Assembly: GCA_030679615.1 (NCBI GenBank)
Contig: JAUXSJ010000113.1
Location: 1-7,455 of the forward strand
Length of the DNA stretch: 7,455 nt
Reading direction: 5' to 3'
Source: Parachlamydiaceae bacterium
Lineage (GTDB): Bacteria; Chlamydiota; Chlamydiia; Chlamydiales; Parachlamydiaceae
Numbering within the stretch: the first letter of the stretch is position 1; each line of letters starts with the position of its first letter. Shown piece by piece: positions 1 through 5,412 of this stretch. The notes beneath the pieces were generated by a model. That model worked only from the letters and a program-made list of their open reading frames with translations, made no database searches and was not told the origin of the DNA. Both the position numbers and the translations under genes were made by a program.

Positions 1-374
1 GGGATTGGATTATTTGGATCTAAAATTAAGCATAACATGTAAGTTTGAACTGCGTCTTTAAATTCTTTCAACATATGAAAACATGCAGCTAATCCAAGAG
101 CATATTTTGGTTCCATTGAATTCATCATGATAAGCATGCGAAATAAATGAATCGCTTCTTTATACTTACCGGTGTTGTAAAGTCGATAAGCTTGGGCATA
201 CATATTTTCTAGTATTTCAGCATTAATTTCTAAAGCAGCTTGAGGAGTTTTTCCTTCAATAAACATCGTTTTTGTTAGTTTATCAAATGCCTTTCCGAAC
301 TCTTCGCCTTTCATTTTAGAAAGATGTTCTGCTTCTTTTTCCATTTGCTTTTTATCAGCATGAGAATTTTTCAT
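1..374 (-). CDS. lcrH: LcrH/SycD-family type III secretion chaperone (C-terminus beyond window)
   Basis: Class II T3S chaperone: in this family a small tetratricopeptide-repeat protein holds translocators or related secreted proteins soluble in the cytoplasm before export. The 124 codons visible give a Lys/Glu-rich leader (about 1-30), then two adjacent 34-residue TPRs, about 56-89 (core AYRLYNTGKYKEAIHLFR) and 90-123 (core KYALGLAACFHMLKEF, ending LDPNNP). This pattern of NxGKYxEA, then LGLAAC, then LDPxNP is diagnostic of SycD/LcrH/IpgC. The third TPR and C-terminus lie beyond base 1, so the gene is truncated by the window edge and not broken. The start ATG has an AGAGG ribosome site five bases upstream. 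It follows the 193-residue gene by 23 bp and is probably the distal gene of that operon. Chlamydiae carry several LcrH paralogues; which one this corresponds to cannot be told from here. Family assignment is firm; client identity is inferred from neighbours. Confidence 0.93.
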   Translation of the reverse strand, partial: MKNSHADKKQMEKEAEHLSKMKGEEFGKAFDKLTKTMFIEGKTPQAALEINAEILENMYAQAYRLYNTGKYKEAIHLFRMLIMMNSMEPKYALGLAACFHMLKEFKDAVQTYMLCLILDPNNPI

Positions 375-397
375 AAATACCTCTAACTAATTTATAA

Positions 398-979
398 TTA
401 ACTACTAGAAAAAGCCTTATATAATTGACCCATCACTTCAAGAAGTGATTTCAGTGTATTTGCATCATCATTGATTGTATCTGTTGTTTGAGTCATAAAG
501 CTTTGTTGTTGTTTTGCAGCTTGGTCAATAACATCTTGGTCTCTTTGGATATCTTGATATAAAAGAGCGAGATCATTGTTATTAAAACTATTAAAGGCCT
601 CAGCTGTATCTTCATTGCTCGGATCTTGCCCCAAATCTTCAGGCTTTACTTTTGGAATTTGGCTCATTTGGATGGTCAAAGCAATACTTTCTTGGTTTAA
701 ATTTTGTAAGTATTCACCTTGTTCAATGGCTAACTTTTGATTTTCGTCGATATTATCAACAAATGCTTGAATCGTATCCCAAATAGTAAATTCTTCTTCT
801 AACTCTGTTTTTTCTTTTGCTTCAATTTCTTCTGCTGCTGCATTAGAAGATGAATTGGCTGCGCTGACAGGAATTCCTGCTGAATGTAATTTTGCTGCAG
901 CTTCAGCTGAAAGATTATATTGATCCTGTGAAAAGGTATTCCCTTCTCCTACAGGTCCTGTTGAATTAATTTCAGTCAT
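398..979 (-). CDS. Small acidic helical protein, probable T3S substrate or accessory protein
   Basis: I do not recognise a named family. The 193-residue product is soluble-looking and acidic (about 34 Asp/Glu against 10 Lys/Arg by hand count), lacks cysteine, has one tryptophan (W67) and no signal peptide or membrane helix. Residues 1-50 are Ser/Asn/Ala-rich and probably disordered, as is usual for a T3S export signal. Residues 50-107 and 133-191 look helical, with Gln/Asn-rich faces, separated by a Pro/Asp/Asn-rich linker (about 108-135). The start has AGAGGA five bases upstream of ATG. It sits 28 bp after the 465-residue gene and 23 bp before the LcrH-type chaperone, so co-transcription is likely. 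Chlamydia has a small unrelated-looking ORF in the comparable place (CT577, between lcrH and copB); correspondence is a positional guess only. It begins MTEIN, like its two neighbours, which begin MTDFN and MSDLN. Confidence 0.85.
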   Translation of the reverse strand: MTEINSTGPVGEGNTFSQDQYNLSAEAAAKLHSAGIPVSAANSSSNAAAEEIEAKEKTELEEEFTIWDTIQAFVDNIDENQKLAIEQGEYLQNLNQESIALTIQMSQIPKVKPEDLGQDPSNEDTAEAFNSFNNNDLALLYQDIQRDQDVIDQAAKQQQSFMTQTTDTINDDANTLKSLLEVMGQLYKAFSSS

Positions 980-1007
980 ATATTCCTCTTAACATATAAT
1001 TTAAATA

Positions 1008-2405
1008 TTATGAAATCTGTCTATTAATACTTGATTGTGATTCCATTAATGTATCCCAAGTCTCATCTAGACATGATAAAATACTCTTAGCCACCATCAT
1101 TTGCATTTGCATGTCAATTTTTTGCTCTGAAGCCAAGCTTTGAGCAGTACTAATAGCCATATCAATATTGAATTTTGTCATGCTTTGTGATTGCTCATCT
1201 GTTGCCATTGTCAACCAATATAATGCCTTACCGTCATCTGAATAGTCTTGTGGAACTTCATTAAAGTCTTGAAGGATTTGGTCTAGATAATAGGCTAAGC
1301 TTGTGCTGTCTTCGACTCTAACTTGACCAGTAGGATCAATTTGTTCTAATAAATCCGCTAATTCGTTCATTGTCGCTTCTAATTGACCCCAAATCTCTTC
1401 CAATTGCTCTGTAGGTATTGTTTCATTGACAAGTTCTCCATAGTCAACAAAGAATGCTTCCAAACAAGCTTCAGCTATGCCATTTTCATCTCCCCATTCA
1501 ACCATAATTGCATTGAATACATCAGAACTTTGATGCTGTTGTGCCATCGCTTCTTCCAATGTACAACCTGTTTCTTCCACTAATTTTTCTGCTGCAGCTC
1601 TATCTTGAAAATAAGCAGAAGTCAGCATATCTGATAATGTCATATCTTCATACACGACGCCATTGACAACCAGATCTTCTTCTGTTGTATTTAAATCCAA
1701 AGCAGCAAGAAGAATATAAAATCCTTCATCTTGTGGCATGTCTGCATATGACTTTGGTGGGAAAACAAATGGAGGCACATCTGCTGTTTCCATGTAGTTC
1801 AGAATATTATACAAACCAGTTAATGCTGCTAATACTTCGTTTGTTAACTCCAATAACTCTGTTAATCTTTTTAACTCTTCAAGATACGTTTCTGTCACTT
1901 GATCATAAGATAAATGCTTGATAATCCATGTTGCAGAGTGTGTAATTCCTGTTAAGTCTAGCGCTGAATCCATAAATTCTTGTACGGAAACAGTTCCTCC
2001 TGTTGTCCAAGATTCAACTGTCATCGTTTGGTTTTTCCAAGCATTCATTGCTGCAATAGGATCTTCTGGATCTGTAGAAGTCGTAATTCCTGATTCACGT
2101 AAGATATATAACATTATTTGTGTGTTATAGATCATTTCTGGGGTTAAATCTTCTGGAGGAGGATCTTTAAGCAGCAATGCTTCCAATCCATCCATTGCTT
2201 CTTGTAGGGCTTCGTAATCTTCTTGCGTATAGGGTTCCGACTTATTATACAAATCAATGATGACTGTCATGTATTCTGTATATAATTCATTTGACGTTTT
2301 AGCCTCTCCAGATATACCCTGAACTGGCTTAACTCCCCCTGCACCTTCAACAGGATTTATTCCTTGATTCATGCCATCCGTTCTATTAATATTAAAATCA
2401 GTCAT
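1008..2405 (-). CDS. Large acidic soluble protein, probable T3S substrate; no recognised domain
   Basis: Unrecognised 465-residue protein. It is very acidic (about 85 Asp/Glu against 19 Lys/Arg by hand count) with no signal peptide and no membrane-length hydrophobic stretch. The N-terminus (1-36) is Asn/Gly-rich and looks like an unstructured secretion leader. Residues 37-105 are helical; 107-150 contain a Thr/Trp-containing stretch; 170-205 form a leucine-rich amphipathic helix of coiled-coil character; 210-222 is a Pro/Phe/Tyr linker; 325-357 and 405-457 are further long helices, the last Met/Gln-rich. The position of CopB in the Chlamydia lcrH locus is comparable, but the transmembrane pair that defines CopB/YopB is absent, so it is more likely a secreted effector, tip or accessory protein. 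The start ATG has AAGGTG just upstream. A candidate promoter lies about 50 bp upstream, and the gene leads the 465-193-chaperone run. Function is inferred from neighbours only. Confidence 0.85.
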   Translation of the reverse strand: MTDFNINRTDGMNQGINPVEGAGGVKPVQGISGEAKTSNELYTEYMTVIIDLYNKSEPYTQEDYEALQEAMDGLEALLLKDPPPEDLTPEMIYNTQIMLYILRESGITTSTDPEDPIAAMNAWKNQTMTVESWTTGGTVSVQEFMDSALDLTGITHSATWIIKHLSYDQVTETYLEELKRLTELLELTNEVLAALTGLYNILNYMETADVPPFVFPPKSYADMPQDEGFYILLAALDLNTTEEDLVVNGVVYEDMTLSDMLTSAYFQDRAAAEKLVEETGCTLEEAMAQQHQSSDVFNAIMVEWGDENGIAEACLEAFFVDYGELVNETIPTEQLEEIWGQLEATMNELADLLEQIDPTGQVRVEDSTSLAYYLDQILQDFNEVPQDYSDDGKALYWLTMATDEQSQSMTKFNIDMAISTAQSLASEQKIDMQMQMMVAKSILSCLDETWDTLMESQSSINRQIS

Positions 2406-2455
2406 GACTTCACCTTATTTATAACAAATAATAAACCTTATCGCGTTATAATTTA

Positions 2456-2484
2456 ATTCTATCACTAAAAATTAAATTAATCAA
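2456..2484 (-). promoter_or_regulatory. Candidate sigma70/sigma66-type promoter for the three-gene chaperone operon
   Basis: Reading the minus strand, TTGATT (-35, 2479-2484) is separated by exactly 17 bases from TAGAAT (-10, 2456-2461; one mismatch to TATAAT). Transcription would start near 2449, leaving a leader of about 45 bases before the ATG at 2405. The surrounding gap is very AT-rich, so chance matches are common; spacing and position are what support it. Confidence 0.5.
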
Positions 2485-2497
2485 TTTATTGAACTAG

Positions 2498-2510
2498 ATT
2501 TACAGTAAAT
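2498..2510. repeat. 13-bp perfect inverted repeat upstream of the operon promoter
   Basis: ATTTAC-A-GTAAAT is a 6+6 bp palindrome around one central base. It lies 13 bp upstream of the candidate -35 element, where an activator or repressor dimer could bind. In such AT-rich DNA a short palindrome may be fortuitous. I see no convincing factor-independent terminator for the preceding 843-residue gene in the 141-bp gap 2406-2546. Confidence 0.3.
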
Positions 2511-2546
2511 TAATAAATCATTAACACAATTCAAAACTTAAAACAA

Positions 2547-5078
2547 TTAGATTATTAAAGGTCGTTCTTTAGTATTAGAAGTATAAATTAGGCCTGTTTG
2601 AGAAGAGTGAATAAGAGAATACGCTGGGTCCATCATTTTCAAAAGAAAAGCAGATAAATTTAAAGATGTTTCCATTGCTGTTTCAAATGCTTCTGTCTGT
2701 TTTTTTCCAAAGGTTTTATTTTCTTGAGAGTAAGTTTTTTCTACTTCCTGTTTTATTGAATTTGTAAGGAAATAGGGAGATTTTGCACTTGTCGATGGTT
2801 GAGAAGTTCCAAATAAAGCGATTTGTACCTCTTCAATAACTTCTTTTGCTAATTGCACACCCATTTGTGGTGTAAGTAATGAAAGAAGATGATCTTGAAT
2901 TTCAGAGACATTAAAATCCGGTTTTTCCTTCATCAAAACAATGCTTTCCTTAACAATTTCTTTGGTATTTGTAGAGATTCCTTCTTCTTGTAGGTAGTTC
3001 TCCAAAGATTGACGAAATTGTTTAGGAGTCAATTTAGGGCTTTCCAAAAAGACATTACTTACAGCTTGTTGAGAAATAATGTCAGCATCTTTTAAAGATA
3101 TCCCGTTATCAGATAAAATTAATGCACTTTTTAATGTATTTATTAATAAAGGCTGATTAATTGTTTGTTCTGTAATAATTGGTGCAGAGGGAGTCAAAAC
3201 GCCATGTTGTAAAATTTCTATCGCTACATCTGCTAAAAATTTAGATTCTTCCGGTGGAAAACCTTGAAATGTGTAACGTTCCATTAATTCTGTTTTTTGT
3301 TGATTAAACTCTGGCAACTGTGGATTTAAAGAAAGATGAGAAGCTGTTTCTGGTAAAATCTTTGTCAAAAGGCCAGGTAAACCAAGATTCGCCTCCACAA
3401 GTTTACCTGCAGTTAAAAGCAACCCTATGTTCAAATTAGCTTCTAAGGTTTTTTTTGCTTCTTCTGTCAAAGAAGAAAACTCAGGCATTTTATTGATAAT
3501 TGAATCGATAGGTGCTTTGCTCATTCCTCCGTTAACATGTTCTAAAATGCGATTTAAAAATGAAACAGAAAAGAGTAATCCAAAAACTGGACTATCTTTT
3601 GGAAGAGAACCGATAACATTACCAATAGGTTGTAAACTTGGAAAAACAGAAATTAATAAATTTTGATTAATTATTTGAAGAGAAAGGATGTCTAAATAAT
3701 TACTTAGCTTATTGATTTGAGATTCACTAAGTGATGGAGATATTCCTGCAAGAACCTCTTTATTGATCTCATCGCCAAGAATTACTTTAACTTCTTTATC
3801 GACCAACTGATCTATGAGGGCATCTTCTTTTTTAATTTTTTTATTAATTTCTTCTAGTTTGCTTTCCCTTAATTCTTCAAACTTGACATTTAATTCAAAC
3901 AATTTAAAGAAAAGGGGTTTTTCGTTTAAAATTGGTTCAACATTAGGATCATTATCTACACTGTAGTCGAAATTATTAGATAAAAAAGTCCAATATTCGA
4001 GACCATTCTCCACTGCCATATTGTATATTTTGTTAATTTTATTAACACAAGAGTTGTAAAGGTAACCAGCATATCCAGAAGAGTGTTCTCTATATAAATC
4101 CATAGAGGAGATACCTGGAACATATTGGGCATAAGAACTTACATAAGATGGTGGTGGAGAAATATAAATAATCTTTGTTCCACCACCTATTTCATCTTCA
4201 ACAAGAGGAGGCACCCGAACTGTTTCGTTATAAATTGTAACAGGTTTAACAAGAGGTATTGGAGAAAATGGAGGTAAATCATAGAAATCAGAGAAATTTT
4301 CAAGTTCCTGCTGATGTTCTTTCATTGCAGTATTATATTTATCAATAACCACATTCATCTTTTCTATTTCCGCATTTCTCTCTTCCCAATAAGCATTAAA
4401 TTCATCAACTGAGGCTTGATATTCAGAAATAACTGCATTGTATTCATCGGCTGAAGATAAGGGGATGTAATAGTTTCCATCTTGTTGCGGAGACATCCCT
4501 AAAGCTTCTAAATCAGTTAACATTTTTTGATAAGCATCTAATAAGTCTTGGCAAGCTTGCTTGGATTCAATGTTGCCCTGATTAAATTCATTAATGAGGG
4601 TATTCATTTCTTTAATTTCATCATTGATTTCATCGAGTTGATCTTGTAAGTAGACTTCAAGTTCATCCACATATTCATCAACACCTTCTAGTGCTGTATC
4701 TCTAGCTGTTTCCAATTCTGCATAGGTCATCACTTCATTTGATAACCCTAATGATTGCAAATATCTATTATGAAGATTACCAATATCAGATACCCTTAAC
4801 GCTTGTTTAGTCTTAAAGTCTGCCATTGCAATTGTTTCTAATAAACTTGCTAAGGAGACTGACTCACTAATTTCTGGTGATTTTAATTGAGGAATTTCGC
4901 GTTCATTTTTCATTGCTTCTGAAGGATATTTCATCCTTTCAGGATTTTCTGAGTTAATTATGTGATCTTGTGCTGGAGGTTTTGTTGATGAAGAAGGAAG
5001 GGGCTGAGAAAAACTTGAAGTGGAGTCCACTTTAAATTCATTCGGAATATTTTCATGTGGAATATTTAAATCAGACAT
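2547..5078 (-). CDS. 843-residue coiled-coil protein with translocator-like chaperone motif; probable T3S substrate
   Basis: No known family recognised. Layout seen: a Ser/Pro/Asn-rich disordered leader (1-60); PQLKSP at 63-68, an exact P-x-L-x-x-P, the motif class II chaperones bind in translocators such as IpaB; a helical coiled-coil hairpin (about 118-192 and 209-262) with Asn or Gln every seven residues (145, 152, 159, 166; then 214 through 256); a Pro/Tyr-rich linker (264-341) with PPSY at 309-312; a short charged helix (396-430); moderately hydrophobic helices (462-480, 497-512, 549-572) that fall short of clear membrane spans; and a helical C-terminal region with no recognised domain. 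Motif then coiled coil matches the order in IpaB/SipB, and the weak hydrophobic helices could play the translocator hairpin role, but this is inference. The ATG at 5078 is preferred over an in-frame GTG 24 bases upstream because the ribosome site lies between them. It may be transcribed alone. Confidence 0.87.
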   Translation of the reverse strand: MSDLNIPHENIPNEFKVDSTSSFSQPLPSSSTKPPAQDHIINSENPERMKYPSEAMKNEREIPQLKSPEISESVSLASLLETIAMADFKTKQALRVSDIGNLHNRYLQSLGLSNEVMTYAELETARDTALEGVDEYVDELEVYLQDQLDEINDEIKEMNTLINEFNQGNIESKQACQDLLDAYQKMLTDLEALGMSPQQDGNYYIPLSSADEYNAVISEYQASVDEFNAYWEERNAEIEKMNVVIDKYNTAMKEHQQELENFSDFYDLPPFSPIPLVKPVTIYNETVRVPPLVEDEIGGGTKIIYISPPPSYVSSYAQYVPGISSMDLYREHSSGYAGYLYNSCVNKINKIYNMAVENGLEYWTFLSNNFDYSVDNDPNVEPILNEKPLFFKLFELNVKFEELRESKLEEINKKIKKEDALIDQLVDKEVKVILGDEINKEVLAGISPSLSESQINKLSNYLDILSLQIINQNLLISVFPSLQPIGNVIGSLPKDSPVFGLLFSVSFLNRILEHVNGGMSKAPIDSIINKMPEFSSLTEEAKKTLEANLNIGLLLTAGKLVEANLGLPGLLTKILPETASHLSLNPQLPEFNQQKTELMERYTFQGFPPEESKFLADVAIEILQHGVLTPSAPIITEQTINQPLLINTLKSALILSDNGISLKDADIISQQAVSNVFLESPKLTPKQFRQSLENYLQEEGISTNTKEIVKESIVLMKEKPDFNVSEIQDHLLSLLTPQMGVQLAKEVIEEVQIALFGTSQPSTSAKSPYFLTNSIKQEVEKTYSQENKTFGKKQTEAFETAMETSLNLSAFLLKMMDPAYSLIHSSQTGLIYTSNTKERPLII

Positions 5079-5086
5079 TAAAAAAA

Positions 5087-5092
5087 TCCTCC
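5087..5092 (-). promoter_or_regulatory. Shine-Dalgarno site that fixes the start of the 843-residue gene
   Basis: GGAGGA on the minus strand, about eight bases before ATG at 5078. An in-frame GTG at 5100-5102 would lengthen the protein by eight residues (MFLRRIFL), but the Shine-Dalgarno sequence would then lie inside the coding region. The ATG start also restores the MSDLN beginning, which matches MTDFN and MTEIN of the two downstream genes. Confidence 0.85.
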
Positions 5093-5119
5093 GTAAAAAC
5101 ACATTTACCGATTGATTTA

Positions 5120-5128
5120 ATTATATCA
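5120..5128 (-). promoter_or_regulatory. Extended -10 promoter of the 843-residue gene
   Basis: The minus strand reads TGATATAAT: a perfect TATAAT (5120-5125) preceded by the TGn extension (5126-5128), which can make up for a poor -35. No good -35 is seen 16-18 bases upstream. Transcription would start near 5113, giving a leader of about 35 bases that contains the GGAGGA ribosome site. Confidence 0.6.
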
Positions 5129-5194
5129 TAAAACAGAATAATTTTTATTATAAACTAAGTAAAGAAAGCGTTAATAAATTTTTTCAATTAAGAC

Positions 5195-5402
5195 CAGTAT
5201 TGTTAAGTGCGTTATTTTTTTTAACCACAAAGAGTTACTTTCGTTGTTTTATCGTTATATCTTTATATCGTTTCTATCGTTAATTTTGTTTCAAGACTCA
5301 CGTTTCTGATGTACAAATTAACGATAAAAGCTATAAGGATATAACGTTAAAACAAAGAAAGTACTCTCTGTGGTTAAAAAAATAAACACGCTTAAATAAC
5401 TG
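5195..5402. repeat. Long imperfect inverted repeat, MITE-like or long-hairpin element
   Basis: The left arm (5195-5289) and the complement of the right arm (5313-5402) align over about 90 bases at roughly 85% identity by eye, around a 23-base centre (5290-5312). The best-conserved part is TTAACCACA(A/G)AGAG followed by TACTTTC. The outer tips share TTAAG (5203-5207) against CTTAA (5391-5395), and weaker CAGT/ACTG ends lie outside these. The element holds no gene. It fills most of the 334-base gap between the MFS-acyltransferase stop and the 843-residue gene start. As RNA it would fold into a stem of about 85-90 bp; no U-tract follows the stem, so it is not an ordinary intrinsic terminator. 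A non-autonomous transposon relic (MITE) is the best reading. TTAA at both edges could be a target duplication, but TTAA is its own complement, so this is ambiguous. Confidence 0.8.
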
Positions 5403-5412
5403 CAGCTTTTAA

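Noticed and set aside
1383..2130. Three short plus-strand open frames opposite the 465-residue gene
   Set aside because: They lie wholly inside a well-supported minus-strand gene, encode low-complexity Cys/Phe/Leu/Ile-rich peptides typical of antisense frames, and lack ribosome sites.
2127..2171. PPPEDLTPEM in the 465-residue protein as a second PxLxxP chaperone motif
   Set aside because: Spacing is P-x-x-L-x-P, not P-x-L-x-x-P, so it does not fit the known binding register.
1008..2405. 465-residue protein as CopB/YopB
   Set aside because: No transmembrane pair or long hydrophobic stretch; only locus position suggests it.
3427..3666. 79-residue plus-strand open frame inside the 843-residue gene
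   Set aside because: Antisense shadow with no ribosome site or recognisable motif.
5079..5102. GTG start adding eight residues to the 843-residue protein
   Set aside because: The strong GGAGGA site lies between this GTG and the ATG at 5078, at the right distance for the ATG; the extra residues break the MSDLN start shared with the neighbours.
5195..5402. Inverted repeat read as an ordinary Rho-independent terminator
   Set aside because: The arms are about 90 bases, far longer than a terminator stem, the T-runs lie within the arms, and no T-tract directly follows either end.
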